Shown: positions 48,664-59,715, counted from the stretch's first letter. The stretch is DNA of 64,000 nt from Isotricha intestinalis (GCA_023807065.1 JAJJLU010000366.1:1-64000); one strand, 5' to 3'. Notes: generated from the letters alone by a model not told the origin. Numbers and translations are program-made.

Positions 48664-50103
48664 TTAACTTTGATTTATAAAAAGATAGTTTTGTAATTTT
48701 AAGAGTTCCCTATTATAATCATATAATATATCTTTGATTGTATTACTCTTCATTTTGAGTAATTGATTAATTAATATAATTTCATTTATAATTGAATTAT
48801 TATTTTGAGTATACATATATTCAAATAATTTATTTTGAATATATATTAATAAATGATTTACTTCACTTGCATTCATAGATATTTTATTAAGTAGCAAATA
48901 ATAAATATTATTATATACAAAACTATTATTATCTAATGAATTATAAAAATGTATATTATGATTTAATTCTAATTTCTTTGTTAAAGAAAATAATTTGGAT
49001 AATTCATTTTCACAATCAAAATTCTCTTTTTCTTTACTTTTCACAATTTCTTCTTTTTGTGGAAAGATTTCTTTATATATTTTATTATTATTTATCTTAA
49101 AATTATCAGTTAATTCATTTTTAATATTATCATTATTTAATTTATTATAATTTAAAATTGAATTAAATACATTAGTTTGATTATTTTGTTGAAAAATTGG
49201 TTTTTGTAAATTATTTAAAAATATACATAAACTTTCTTTTTTTGACATTTTCTTTTTAGCTTCTTTTTCAATTAAATTATATATTCCATTTATAATTTCC
49301 AACTTTTGTTTAACATTTAATCTTGAAACTTCATCTTCTTCTTTAAATAAATCTGAAAAATTAATTAAACCATTTTGTTCAAATAATAAAGAAGAAAAGC
49401 AATTAGAGCAAATTCTTTTAGGAATTCTTAATCTTTCTTCACAAGGAACTGTATCTAAAATTTCTTTAACTTTATCTAAATTATTTTTTTGTTCTAAAAT
49501 TTTACTTAAGTTACTATATATATTTCCTCTTTTCATTTCATCTTCAAATTCAATAAAAAAAGTTTCTAAGAACATTCTAACTTCATCAATTGATTTAAAT
49601 TTTAAAATTTCTACTTTTTTTGGACATTTAAATTTATTACAAACTAAACAAGGTTTATTTGAAAATTTTTTAACTTTATAAATTTTCAAAATATGAGAAA
49701 TTATACCAGCTCTAATTATTAATTTATTTAATATTTTATTTCTTTTAAAATTTGGAAATTCTTTTTGAATTCTATTAATATTATCATCTTCTTTTAATTT
49801 TGATTTTTGGAATTTTTTTTTAAACCTATCTTTTTTCTTTTTAAGCAATTTATATTCCCCTGAATTATTTAATTTAATTTCATTTAAACATTCATTACAA
49901 ACACAAACTTTTTTACATTTAAAACATTTCCATTTATTATTTGTTTTTTTATTTAAAAACTGAGGATAAGAACACATTCCATATTTTTCTTCAAAGCAAA
50001 ACAAACAAAAACAACTTTGACATTCCTTTTTAGAACATTGAATGATGATATTTCTTTCTCTATATAATTTACATCCATGACATTGAACCTTTCTTATGTC
50101 CAT
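48664..50103 (-). CDS. CDCA7-type 4CXXC zinc-finger protein
   Basis: A 479-residue protein whose first 75 residues hold the zf-4CXXC_R1 signature. Its Cys residues lie at 8, 11, 23, 28, 31, 33, 36, 44, 60, 63, 67, 69 and 72, with the telltale order CHGC, CFCLFCFEEKYGMC, then WKCFKCKKVCVCNEC. This domain occurs in CDCA7, which recruits the HELLS/LSH remodeller and is tied to maintenance of DNA methylation, and in some JmjC proteins. Two further CxxC pairs (PCLVCNKFKC and CSNC, near residues 150-250) and a helical C-terminus follow. No JmjC domain is seen. CDCA7-like is the best call. Confidence 0.82.
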   Translation of the reverse strand: MDIRKVQCHGCKLYRERNIIIQCSKKECQSCFCLFCFEEKYGMCSYPQFLNKKTNNKWKCFKCKKVCVCNECLNEIKLNNSGEYKLLKKKKDRFKKKFQKSKLKEDDNINRIQKEFPNFKRNKILNKLIIRAGIISHILKIYKVKKFSNKPCLVCNKFKCPKKVEILKFKSIDEVRMFLETFFIEFEDEMKRGNIYSNLSKILEQKNNLDKVKEILDTVPCEERLRIPKRICSNCFSSLLFEQNGLINFSDLFKEEDEVSRLNVKQKLEIINGIYNLIEKEAKKKMSKKESLCIFLNNLQKPIFQQNNQTNVFNSILNYNKLNNDNIKNELTDNFKINNNKIYKEIFPQKEEIVKSKEKENFDCENELSKLFSLTKKLELNHNIHFYNSLDNNSFVYNNIYYLLLNKISMNASEVNHLLIYIQNKLFEYMYTQNNNSIINEIILINQLLKMKSNTIKDILYDYNRELLKLQNYLFINQS

Positions 50104-50506
50104 TTAATTATAAATAAAATCTTTGAAATAATAAAATAGTCAAATTATGAAAAATATTTTTTTTAAAAAAACAATCACATAAAATTCTGATATATTATCT
50201 TTTGAAATAAAAGATTTTTTTGAACATAAAAAGATTTTAAAACATAATAATTTTAATATTTAACTAAATAAATATTTATTTTTCATTCATTTATGAATGA
50301 TTGTTTTGTGATATTTTAGTTCATAAGATTATTTTAGAATAATAATTCTTTTTCTTATATTTTATTCGAAAATAAAATGATTATTTTTAAATAAAATCAA
50401 AAAATAAATTAGATTTATCCCTATATCAATGAATTTATATTATTATTTAATTAGCTTTAAAACATTAAATTTTTTATTAATATTTTTTTTAATTATTTTT
50501 AAATAA
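50104..50506. other. Intergenic spacer between divergent genes
   Basis: About 400 nt of A+T-rich DNA between the CDCA7-like and GBP-like genes. No feature was recognised. Confidence 0.6.
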
Positions 50507-53002
50507 ATGATAAATAATATTTTTGAAGAAGAACCTCTTCAAATAGTTGCAGTGAAAGAAGATGGGATATTAGAAGTAACAATAGAAGGAATTAATTTTT
50601 TAAATAAATTAATAAATCAAAAATTAAGTATATTAAGTTTAAATGGATTACCTCAATCAGGGAAATCATTTTTAGGTAATTCATTAATAGGAAAAATGAA
50701 TGGTTTTAAAATAGAAAAAACAAATGGAATTTGGATATGGGGAAAACCTATTAATTTAGACAATGGAGTAAAATTACTTATTCTGGATTCTCAAGGTTTA
50801 AATAAAAATGAAAAATATTCAACAAGCTTTAAATTATATATTTTAAATATATTAATTTCAAATTGTATAATATATAATTTCAAAGAAAATATTACTGAAG
50901 AAATGATAAATGATTTTATTTACTTTTCTGATTTATCTAAACAAATTAATGTTACTAAAGATGAAAATAATAATGAAAATTCAATTGATAATTTAAGTAA
51001 TTATTATCCTTCTTTAATTTGGACAATTTCAGATTATTCAAATAATGAAATAAATCCGAATGAATTTTTAGAAGATATTCTTTTTAAAAACCATAAAAAT
51101 GAAAATATAAAAAAATTATTTAGAAAAAGAAATATGTTTTTTATTCCATTTCCAACCTTAAATGAGTCAAAATCAAAAAATATAGAAATTGATGATAAAT
51201 TAATTTTAACTCCAGAATATAATAAAGTAATAAATAATTTAATGACAGAAATAAAAAAAAATATATCAATTAAAAAAATAAATAATTTAGAAATTGATGG
51301 AGATTCACTTTTTGGAATTTTACAAAATTATATTGATTCTTTAAACAATGATGAAAATCCAATTATATCACAAGCAATTGATAATATTCTTTTATCAAGA
51401 GCAACAAATATTTCTGAAAAATGTTTAGAAGATTTTAAAATAAAAATCACAAAAAAATTCGAAAATAAATTTCCTATGAATTTTAATGATATTTATACAA
51501 CTTTTTTTGAATTTCAAGATAAAACAATGGCAAAATTTATAGATGAAGTTAAAAATATTTTAAATACTAAAACTTGTGGTGAATATATTAGAAGATTAAA
51601 TGAAAAAATGATTTCAGAATTAGAAAATATTTTTGAAACAAATAATGAATATTATGATGAATGGTTTGAAATAAAATATAATGAATTAAAAACTAATTTA
51701 AATGAATTTCAATTTAATAAATTTGAAGAAGTTAAAAATTTTATTATTTCTTATTTAGATTCTTTTCAAAATTCACTTAATAAATTTTTAGATATTCCAA
51801 ATTCTGATTTTGGGAAAAATTTAATTACAATGTTATTAAATATTTTTCAAGAATTTATTGTTACTAAATTTAAACATATGGGAGAACAAATAGGAGAAAT
51901 GTATATAAATATTACAAAAGATTCTTCTTCAAATATAGAAGATTTAAATTTAATAATAAAGAGATTAAATGAACAATTAGAAGCTTCAAAAAAAATATTA
52001 GAAGATAAAAGAAAAGAGAAAAGTGAATTAGAACGTTCTTTTTTAGAATTACAAAATAAATATGATAAATATCTAAGAGAAACAAAATCAAAAGAAAAGG
52101 AAAATGATGATAAAAATTATATTAATAAACAAAAATATCAACAAATGGAAAATCATTTTTTAAATCAAATAAAAGAAAGAGAAAATACAATAAATGAACA
52201 AAAAGTAATTTTAGAAAAATTGAATAAAGATATTTTAGATTCATCAAAAGAAAATTCAAATAAAATAAATGAATTAAATAAAGATAATAATAAATTAAAT
52301 GTAGAAATAGAAAGATTAAATGGTGAAAAAAAAGCAATTGAAGATATAAATTCAATAAATCAAACTGAATTTAAAAAGATTCAACAAACATTTATGGATT
52401 TTAAAGAAAGTGTTGATAAATTAGATAAAGAAAGTGAAAATATGTTAAAAAAAACTTCTTTAGAACTTTCAGCAAAAGAAATTAAAAATAAAGCAAATAG
52501 TTGGATTGAAGAAATTAGATTATTTAGAGAAACACAAATTAAAACTATGACAGAACTTTATGAAGAAAGTATTAAAAAATATAATAATAAAATTAATGAA
52601 TTAAATCTTGAATTAACTAAAAAGATTCAATCTTTATATGAAGAAGAACAAATGAAAAAAAATTTTGAAACTAAATATAATGAAAGTAATAAGGAAATTG
52701 AAGAATTAAATACTTTATTAAAAAGTAAAGAAAGCCTTATTAATACACAAAATGAAGCTATTAAAATTTATGAAAATAAAATAAATGAATTAAAAAAAAA
52801 TATTGAACATTATGAATTAAGTTTAAATAAATATATTGTTAATTTTAAAATGAAAGAAGATGAACTTGAAACAATGATAAGTGTAATTGATGCTATAATA
52901 ACAAAAAAAATTGAAAAATTTGAATATAACGCTTCACGTTTATCTTCAGAAATATATAATCAAATTATAGAATTAATGAATAATTCAAATTTTAAATTTT
53001 AA
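50507..53002 (+). CDS. GBP/atlastin-like large GTPase with coiled coil
   Basis: An 831-residue protein with an N-terminal guanylate-binding-protein-type G domain: P-loop Gly47-Leu-Pro-Gln-Ser-Gly-Lys-Ser54, switch-I Thr72 in KTNGIWIW (a GBP hallmark) and G3 Asp94-Ser-Gln-Gly97. The GBP guanine-specificity Arg-Asp motif appears as Ser-Asp in IWTISDYS. A helical bundle and long coiled coil follow from about residue 480 to 800. GBP-family GTPases self-assemble and act on membranes. The lost Arg may weaken guanine specificity, so the G domain could be atypical. The alternative is another dynamin-superfamily member. Confidence 0.82.
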   Translation: MINNIFEEEPLQIVAVKEDGILEVTIEGINFLNKLINQKLSILSLNGLPQSGKSFLGNSLIGKMNGFKIEKTNGIWIWGKPINLDNGVKLLILDSQGLNKNEKYSTSFKLYILNILISNCIIYNFKENITEEMINDFIYFSDLSKQINVTKDENNNENSIDNLSNYYPSLIWTISDYSNNEINPNEFLEDILFKNHKNENIKKLFRKRNMFFIPFPTLNESKSKNIEIDDKLILTPEYNKVINNLMTEIKKNISIKKINNLEIDGDSLFGILQNYIDSLNNDENPIISQAIDNILLSRATNISEKCLEDFKIKITKKFENKFPMNFNDIYTTFFEFQDKTMAKFIDEVKNILNTKTCGEYIRRLNEKMISELENIFETNNEYYDEWFEIKYNELKTNLNEFQFNKFEEVKNFIISYLDSFQNSLNKFLDIPNSDFGKNLITMLLNIFQEFIVTKFKHMGEQIGEMYINITKDSSSNIEDLNLIIKRLNEQLEASKKILEDKRKEKSELERSFLELQNKYDKYLRETKSKEKENDDKNYINKQKYQQMENHFLNQIKERENTINEQKVILEKLNKDILDSSKENSNKINELNKDNNKLNVEIERLNGEKKAIEDINSINQTEFKKIQQTFMDFKESVDKLDKESENMLKKTSLELSAKEIKNKANSWIEEIRLFRETQIKTMTELYEESIKKYNNKINELNLELTKKIQSLYEEEQMKKNFETKYNESNKEIEELNTLLKSKESLINTQNEAIKIYENKINELKKNIEHYELSLNKYIVNFKMKEDELETMISVIDAIITKKIEKFEYNASRLSSEIYNQIIELMNNSNFKF

Positions 53003-53183
53003 CAATAATTAATATGTACTTAAATATTATATTAAACATATAAATTATTCTATTTATATTTTTCATATATCTAACAGAAAAAAAATAATTGTGTTGGGAA
53101 AAAGTTTAATTCCAGGATATTACATAAATAAAGATATTATAACTTACATTTACACAAAAATAATTAATATTATTTGAATAAAA

Positions 53184-53621
53184 TCAGAATATATAACAAA
53201 GAGGTTTATGACATGGACAAATGCTTCCAATTTTATTTGAATCAGGAACAGATTCATATTCACTATATGTCATTTTTAAATTATATTTTTTATATGATTC
53301 AATTGGAACAACAGATATAAAAGGATTATCAATAGTTACTCTTTTAATATTTTTATAAAATTTTTTTGGACCTAAAGTAGTTTTACTCTTTCTTCTTTTT
53401 CTATTATCTTCAATTGGAAATAATTTATTTGTTTGATTATTCTTTAAATTATTTGATGATACATCTTGAATGTTTTCTTGAGATATTATATTTTCATCTT
53501 CTAATTGAACATTATTTGGTAATTCTATATGATTTTTATATATTTTCCCTATTATTTGTTCATTATTATTTGTTTTATTATCAAAAGTCCCATCATCCAT
53601 TGTGGGAGTATTAACATACAT
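53184..53621 (-). CDS. Small hypothetical protein
   Basis: A 145-residue protein, polar and Asn-rich in its first half, with a basic patch (DNRKRRKSKTTLGPKKFYK, about 73-91). The C-terminus has three Cys residues (ICPCHKPLCYIF) that could bind metal or be lipidated. No family is recognised. It ends with TGA. Confidence 0.55.
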   Translation of the reverse strand: MYVNTPTMDDGTFDNKTNNNEQIIGKIYKNHIELPNNVQLEDENIISQENIQDVSSNNLKNNQTNKLFPIEDNRKRRKSKTTLGPKKFYKNIKRVTIDNPFISVVPIESYKKYNLKMTYSEYESVPDSNKIGSICPCHKPLCYIF

Positions 53622-53834
53622 TATTCCAATTATTCTATTAATATTTATGAATTTTAAAAATAATTCTTTTTATCAAGAAGATTTAAAAAAATTTTAATTT
53701 AGTAAAAACAAAAATTTATATTATTATTTATATTTATCCTTGTAATTCAAATAAAATATTTTAAAATAAATATAAGATAAATTTGATTTAAAAAATATAT
53801 TTCAAATATAAAATTCGATAAATAAGAAATAAAA

Positions 53835-55349
53835 ATGTCATTTGAAGGAAATAAATTTAATAAAGGTTTATCACAATATTCAACAAATGAAGTAATAGAA
53901 TTTGCTAAACAATTAGGTTTAGATAATTATTCAAAAAAAATAGAAGAATTACAAATAGATGGTTATGATTTAAGTATAATAAATGACAATTTAATAAAAT
54001 ATTTAGAGATTTTAAATCCTCATGATTTAAATAAATTAAAAAAAAATATTCATTTAAAATTAATTCAACAACTTCAAATTGGTTTTTCTTATTTAGGACA
54101 TATTTATCCATTACAATTAGATTATATTCCAGATTTAACAGTTGATAATATTTCAAAAAATATTTCTATTGCTTTTAATATAAAAGAACCATTTCTTCTT
54201 TCAACAATGGATAATCAAATTCTTACTCCACAAATAAAATTCATAGATTTATTTTTAATTGATCCAGAAAGATATAAAATATTAAAAATTTTTAATCCTA
54301 AAGAAATTTCAAATCAAATAATAAATAATAATAATCAACAAAAATATAATTTTGATTTGAAAAAAAATTCTCCAATGATACAAAAAACAAATTTAGATAT
54401 TGGAAAAAAAGAGATTGAAACTATTCAATATAAATTAAATGAAAATAGACCTCATTCAATTTCTAAAGAGCAAATGAATTATAAACAATTAAATAATGAA
54501 AATATTGAATCAACTCCTCAAATTAAATCACATAATTTTCAAATGGATTATAATATATATAAAACTTTTAAACCAAATAATATTCCAATTCCAAATAGTC
54601 AACTTAACCAAATAAATCCTTTAGAAAATAAAAAAAATTTAACTACTCAAAATAGTACTTCTTCTCAATTAAATTTTCCAAAGACAAAAAGCGCAGATAT
54701 ATTAGGAGATTTAAATAATAATTTAAAATTAATGAAAGAAAACATTTTAAACAATAATATTTTACAAGATAATAATAATAATCCAATAACAAATATTTCA
54801 TCTAATTTCCAAATGATAAATACATATCAACAACAAAATTTACAGAATCCAACTTTAGAATCTTTAGTTCAAGAATCTCCCGATCCAAGATTATATAAAG
54901 AAAATATTCAGATTGATAACAGAAAAAAACAAAATTATAATAATTTTATAAATAATGATAATATTTCAAATAATATTCAAGAAACTTCAGTTGCTCAACA
55001 AGCTGATATTATTCTTAAAAAATACCAAAGTGAACAAAGAGTTTTTAGACCTAATTCTAATATTCAGTCTGAAGGAAATATTGATAATAAAAAATTTCAA
55101 AAATATAGTCAAAATCCTTTAGAAGAATTAAATGATAAATATAAAAATATAGAAAAATTTAATATTGGTAGATTTAATAAAGATGATTTAAGTAATATTA
55201 ATTATTCTTTACCTAATAATCAAAATAAAACTCCTTTAAGTTTAAGAACAAATGACAATTTTAATATTGAAAGAAAACCAATTCAAATGTCACAAAAAAT
55301 AGAATCATATAAATATATGAAGAATTTGAATCTTGAAAAAGAAGGATAA
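53835..55349 (+). CDS. SAM-domain protein with long disordered tail
   Basis: A 504-residue protein. Residues about 12-78 form a SAM domain: YSTNEVIEFAKQLGLDNY, IEELQIDGYDLSIINDN, then LEILNPHDLNKLKKNIHLKL. SAM domains mediate polymerisation or protein and RNA binding. Residues 80-160 look like a second small beta-rich domain (LGHIYPLQLDYIPDLTVDNI). The remainder is Asn/Gln/Ser-rich and disordered. A scaffold role is likely; partners are unknown. It is divergent from the small hypothetical gene across 213 nt. Confidence 0.8.
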   Translation: MSFEGNKFNKGLSQYSTNEVIEFAKQLGLDNYSKKIEELQIDGYDLSIINDNLIKYLEILNPHDLNKLKKNIHLKLIQQLQIGFSYLGHIYPLQLDYIPDLTVDNISKNISIAFNIKEPFLLSTMDNQILTPQIKFIDLFLIDPERYKILKIFNPKEISNQIINNNNQQKYNFDLKKNSPMIQKTNLDIGKKEIETIQYKLNENRPHSISKEQMNYKQLNNENIESTPQIKSHNFQMDYNIYKTFKPNNIPIPNSQLNQINPLENKKNLTTQNSTSSQLNFPKTKSADILGDLNNNLKLMKENILNNNILQDNNNNPITNISSNFQMINTYQQQNLQNPTLESLVQESPDPRLYKENIQIDNRKKQNYNNFINNDNISNNIQETSVAQQADIILKKYQSEQRVFRPNSNIQSEGNIDNKKFQKYSQNPLEELNDKYKNIEKFNIGRFNKDDLSNINYSLPNNQNKTPLSLRTNDNFNIERKPIQMSQKIESYKYMKNLNLEKEG

Positions 55350-55774
55350 AGATTTATTTTAAATAATTGTTTATTAATCTTTCAAAAAAATTCGATAATT
55401 TTATTCTTTAAAAAGAGTTGATTTTTTCAATTTTTTTGAATAAAAAAAATTAATTATAAATTATTAATTGTTAATCATAAAAAATAAAATCAATTATAAA
55501 ACAAAAAAATTAAATTTGGACTTATTTGAAAGATTAAAAATTATATAAAATAGGAAAGTTAAGAATTGTTTGATTAAATAATTACTAATCAAATATTGCT
55601 CTATTTTTAAATTTAAATTGTTTCCAAATTTTATTATTTATAAGAATATATAAATTATAAATCTATATTTGAAGCATTAAAATATAAAAATTAAAATAAA
55701 ATTATTATTAAAGAAAAAAGTAGTTTGATTTTAAATAATCGTGATTAAATAATATGAAAAAATAAATTTTTATT
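55350..55774. other. Intergenic spacer between convergent genes
   Basis: About 425 nt of A+T-rich DNA. No coding-like stretch was recognised. Confidence 0.6.
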
Positions 55775-56692
55775 TTATTTTTCACAAAGATAAACACATA
55801 AAGTTTGATAATCTCCAGAAGTATCTGATTTTATGGCGTCTACTAGTTTTTTATTATATTTAATAAAATAAATTTCTCTAATATCAATCATATCAATTTC
55901 ATTTCTTGTAGCTAATATTCTATTTAAAGTATTAGTATCAGTTCCAAGTCCTTTAAGAGCACTATTTATTTTATCAGCAAACATTTCACTTGGATTAATA
56001 ATATTATATAGAATTTCATTCATAACATTTTTATTTTTTCCACTAAATTTTTTATTAATAACATCACATAAAGCAGTTCCAGTTTTTTTAAAATAATATC
56101 TAGCAATAATAACTAATTCTTCAGGAGATTTTTTAGCAAAAATATTATCAAAAATTTTTTGATCATCAAACCAAGAACTTTCTTTATTTTTTTTTAAAAT
56201 TTCAGAATCATTTTCACATTCACTTTTATTAGGTTGAGTATTATTACTTCTATCAGTATTTAATAAAGTAAGAATATTTCTTCTTAAATTTCCTGAAAAT
56301 TTTTTTTCTAAATCTTGACTTAATTCTTTTCCAGTATTATTTTTATAAGCAACTTTTAAATCATCAATCATCCATTTAGGTCTACTAGTTAAAATTTCTA
56401 CTATTGGAACTTCAGTAACTCCAAATCCTTTAACAGCTCTTTTAATTATTTCTACATCTAAATCAGTAGGTGATAAAAATAAATCAATTACAAGATCTCT
56501 AAATTTAGATGATAATTTTTTATTTAAATCATCTTGTAATTTATTTCCATAAGCTGTTTCATAATATTGTGCTATTGATAATCTTGTTGGTAAATCTGTG
56601 TTTGATATTATTTCTATAACTTCCTTTTCTTTCTTTTTTGAATTGAACAGTGCTTCATGTAAACGATCTCCTAATTCTGAAGGTGATTGCAT
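55775..56692 (-). CDS. Annexin
   Basis: A 305-residue protein covering four annexin repeats. The last repeat has the canonical type II calcium site (KGLGTDTNTLNRILATRNEI, with the distal Asp about 38 residues on). Repeat two has GFGVTEVPIVEILTSR, where the calcium-site Gly-Thr is replaced; the first repeat is degenerate. An acidic insert (about residues 152-176) lies between repeats two and three. Annexins bind negatively charged membranes in the presence of calcium. Probably only one or two sites still bind calcium, giving lower affinity. Giardia alpha-giardins and ciliate annexins are comparable. Confidence 0.92.
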   Translation of the reverse strand: MQSPSELGDRLHEALFNSKKKEKEVIEIISNTDLPTRLSIAQYYETAYGNKLQDDLNKKLSSKFRDLVIDLFLSPTDLDVEIIKRAVKGFGVTEVPIVEILTSRPKWMIDDLKVAYKNNTGKELSQDLEKKFSGNLRRNILTLLNTDRSNNTQPNKSECENDSEILKKNKESSWFDDQKIFDNIFAKKSPEELVIIARYYFKKTGTALCDVINKKFSGKNKNVMNEILYNIINPSEMFADKINSALKGLGTDTNTLNRILATRNEIDMIDIREIYFIKYNKKLVDAIKSDTSGDYQTLCVYLCEK

Positions 56693-56831
56693 TTTTTATA
56701 TATATAATTATTTATTTTTTTGGGTTTTTGTTTTGATTGTTTTTCTTATATTATTATATATTTTTAATTATTTTTTATTTGTTTATTTTTTAATCATTTT
56801 TTATTTATTTATATTTTCAATTTTAAGAATC

Positions 56832-57800
56832 ATGGATAAAATTGAATTATTAAATTTTTCTTCAGAAATTGAACAAAATTTATTGTTTTCTTTATTAAAA
56901 TCTAAAAATTCTTTAACTAATTTAGGTATTATTTCTAAAATAAGACAATTTACTCATAATAATGATTTTTTTTCTTATTATACAAATATTAACGCAAAAT
57001 CATTTGATTTGTTTATAAATAAAATGATAAAAAAATCAACATATTATATTAAAAGAATTTCACGTTTAAAAGACTTAGTAAATATTAGAATAGAATCAGA
57101 TAAATACATTTCAATTATTTCTAGTTTAATAATTCTTTATTATATGCAATTAAAATATCAAAAATTAATAAATTTAATATCAGATAAAATAGAAAAAATA
57201 ATTTCATTTTCAAATGAGAATAATTTAGATTTTCATGAACTTCATGAAAAAATATTAGAATTATCTCAAATGAGAAAAAACCAAAAAAATTTTTCAAGAT
57301 GTTCAACAAAACATAATACAACATTATCAATTAATACAAAAATAAAAAAAGTAGTTTCAACTCCAAAATTTTTTGAATGTAAAGATAAAGTAGATGAAAA
57401 AAATAATATTTTTTTATCTTTTGGACTTGAAAATGAAAATGAAAATAATTTAGAATATCAAAAATCAAAAAGAATAGATTCTTTTACTTCTTTTTCAAAT
57501 ATGGTTTTTTCTTCTTCTAGAAAAGATGATTCTCCAAAAAAAACTATTAGTGATTCAAAAATAAGAAAACATTCAAGAGCTTGTTCTGTAGATAAAATGA
57601 ATATTCCTTATGTAACATTATTAAATTTATCTAATGAAATGTTTAAGAAAAAAATAATTAATTCTAATGAAAAATTCAAAATGAAAGAATTAATTATTGG
57701 TAATGATCAAAGATTATTAACTTTATGTAAATGTACTACAAATAGAAATGTGGAAGATGATTATTTTAGAATCAAAAATTATTTAGTTGAAAATAAATGA
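56832..57800 (+). CDS. Helical protein, unknown
   Basis: A 322-residue protein. I start at ATG 56832; the same frame stays open upstream to 56598, but that part overlaps the divergent annexin gene and is a run of hydrophobic Phe/Leu/Ile codons, so it is unlikely to be coding. Residues 1-140 are helical (IEQNLLFSLLKSKNSLTNLG); the rest is Ser/Lys-rich and polar. A short Cys pair occurs near the C-terminus (LCKCTTNRN). No family is recognised. It ends with TGA. Confidence 0.65.
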   Translation: MDKIELLNFSSEIEQNLLFSLLKSKNSLTNLGIISKIRQFTHNNDFFSYYTNINAKSFDLFINKMIKKSTYYIKRISRLKDLVNIRIESDKYISIISSLIILYYMQLKYQKLINLISDKIEKIISFSNENNLDFHELHEKILELSQMRKNQKNFSRCSTKHNTTLSINTKIKKVVSTPKFFECKDKVDEKNNIFLSFGLENENENNLEYQKSKRIDSFTSFSNMVFSSSRKDDSPKKTISDSKIRKHSRACSVDKMNIPYVTLLNLSNEMFKKKIINSNEKFKMKELIIGNDQRLLTLCKCTTNRNVEDDYFRIKNYLVENK

Positions 57801-58335
57801 TTCATTTTTTTATTTAATATAAATAATGGGACATAAGGTTTTTTGAATTATTAAAAATAAAAATATTAAATTTGTGTAATTTTTATATATTATTAAAAAG
57901 TTTAATCAACACTATTTATTATATTTTAAAGTATGAGAGTATAGTAATAATAAATTAACTATTTATTAATTAAAATATTAAAAATTCAAATGACAAATTA
58001 TTTTTTCAATCACTTAATACAAAAAAAATAAAATAAATATTGAAATTGTTATCAATATTTAATAAAAATATTCATAAAGAAATTTTATATTTATTAAGTT
58101 TCTTATAATTCACTCATATAAAAAAAATTATAAATTGAATGTTGAATTAAGAATTTAAAAAGAATTTAGATCTTTTTTTGTGTATTGTTAATCTTAATTT
58201 TATCATTAATTTAATTAAATTTCTTTTTCAATTAGTTTTTAAAATGAAAAAAAATTAATTAATTTAATAACAAATTATAAAATGAATTTTAGTTTAAGTT
58301 TATAAAAGAAAAATATATTAATTTATAAAATAAAA
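57801..58335. other. Intergenic spacer
   Basis: About 535 nt, very A+T-rich, with no coding-like stretch or RNA gene recognised. Confidence 0.6.
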
Positions 58336-59619
58336 ATGAATTCATCTTCAAATAACTTTGAACAAGTTAATTTAAATATGAGTTCAAAAGATGAATTAAT
58401 TAATCAATTAAAAAATAGAATTTTTGATTTAGAACAACAAAACAAAAATAATGATTCTTTACAAGAAGAAAATATAAAATTAAAACAATTAATTGATGAA
58501 CTTAAACAAATTCAAATGAGAAACGATTATGAATCAAATCAAAAAATTACTATTCAACATAATCAATTAAATGATTTAAAAAGTGAAAATGAAAGTTTAA
58601 ATAATATATTAAATGAAAAATTAAACATTAATAAAAAATTATATGCTGATAATGAAACTTTACTAAAAGAATTAGATAAAAATAATATTGAAATTGCAAA
58701 TTTAACTAATAAATTAAATGAAACTCTTCATAATAATGAAGCATTAAAAAATGATATTTTTAAATATGAAAAAATTAATAATGATTTAAATAATAATATT
58801 AACGTTCTTAAAGATAAAATAGAAAAATTGTTTTTAGATAACAAGAAATTAAATTCAATTTGTCAAGAACAAGAAAATATAATTCATCAATATGAAGAAG
58901 ATAAAAAAAAATTAGTTCAAAAAATAGAAGATATAAGCTTTGAAATAAATGAATTAAAAAATAGTATAAAATTAAAAGATGAAAATTTAAATATAATTCA
59001 AAATCAAAATGAACAAATGAAAAATCATATTGATGAATGTGAAAATAATATTCATAATTTATCTAAATTTAATGATACATTAAAAATTGAAAATGAAGGA
59101 TTAAAGAATAATATTTTAGATGTTAAAAATAAAAACACTCTTCTTCAAAAAAATAATGAACAATTACAAACAATAATTTATGATAAAGAAAGAGATATAA
59201 ATAATTTAGGTTCAAATTTGAATGCCCAGAAAAAAATAATAAATGATCATATTTTAGAAAAAACTTCAATAAGTAATGAAAGAGATAATTTAAATAATGA
59301 AATTTTAAGATTAAAAGAAGCAAATAATAATTTAATGAATAGAATAAAAAATATTCTTGAGTCAAATCAACAAATTAAACAAGAAATTAATAGGAAAGAT
59401 AAAATAAATGGAGTTTTAAGAAAAAATAAAAGAAATATTGAAAGATCTTTATATACATTTAATACTAATTCAACTTTAAATAATAGTAATTTAAATATGT
59501 CAATTCATTCTGAAATGATTGGAAGATATAATAAAGATTATACTAATAGTCCATTAATGGATAAATCAACTATAAGTTATTCCCCAAAAAATAATAATAA
59601 TTTGAATATGAGTTCATAA
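58336..59619 (+). CDS. Long coiled-coil protein
   Basis: A 427-residue protein that is almost one continuous coiled coil from about residue 15 to 370, with Leu, Asn, Glu and Lys in heptads (ELINQLKNRIFDLEQQNKNN). The last 60 residues are Ser/Asn-rich. It probably serves as a cytoskeletal rod or tether; golgin or axonemal roles are possible but not shown. No head or motor domain is present. Confidence 0.78.
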   Translation: MNSSSNNFEQVNLNMSSKDELINQLKNRIFDLEQQNKNNDSLQEENIKLKQLIDELKQIQMRNDYESNQKITIQHNQLNDLKSENESLNNILNEKLNINKKLYADNETLLKELDKNNIEIANLTNKLNETLHNNEALKNDIFKYEKINNDLNNNINVLKDKIEKLFLDNKKLNSICQEQENIIHQYEEDKKKLVQKIEDISFEINELKNSIKLKDENLNIIQNQNEQMKNHIDECENNIHNLSKFNDTLKIENEGLKNNILDVKNKNTLLQKNNEQLQTIIYDKERDINNLGSNLNAQKKIINDHILEKTSISNERDNLNNEILRLKEANNNLMNRIKNILESNQQIKQEINRKDKINGVLRKNKRNIERSLYTFNTNSTLNNSNLNMSIHSEMIGRYNKDYTNSPLMDKSTISYSPKNNNNLNMSS

Positions 59620-59715
59620 AATTATTGATTTTTTTTTTTTTAAAATGAATCAAAATTAATTTAAACTAATATTATATTAAATTATAATGCAAAAATATAT
59701 AATTAATCCAATATT

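Noticed and set aside
56598..56831. In-frame upstream extension of the gene at 56832
   Set aside because: The extension overlaps the start of the divergent annexin gene and encodes a Phe/Leu/Ile run typical of T-rich spacer; ATG 56832 gives a normal start.
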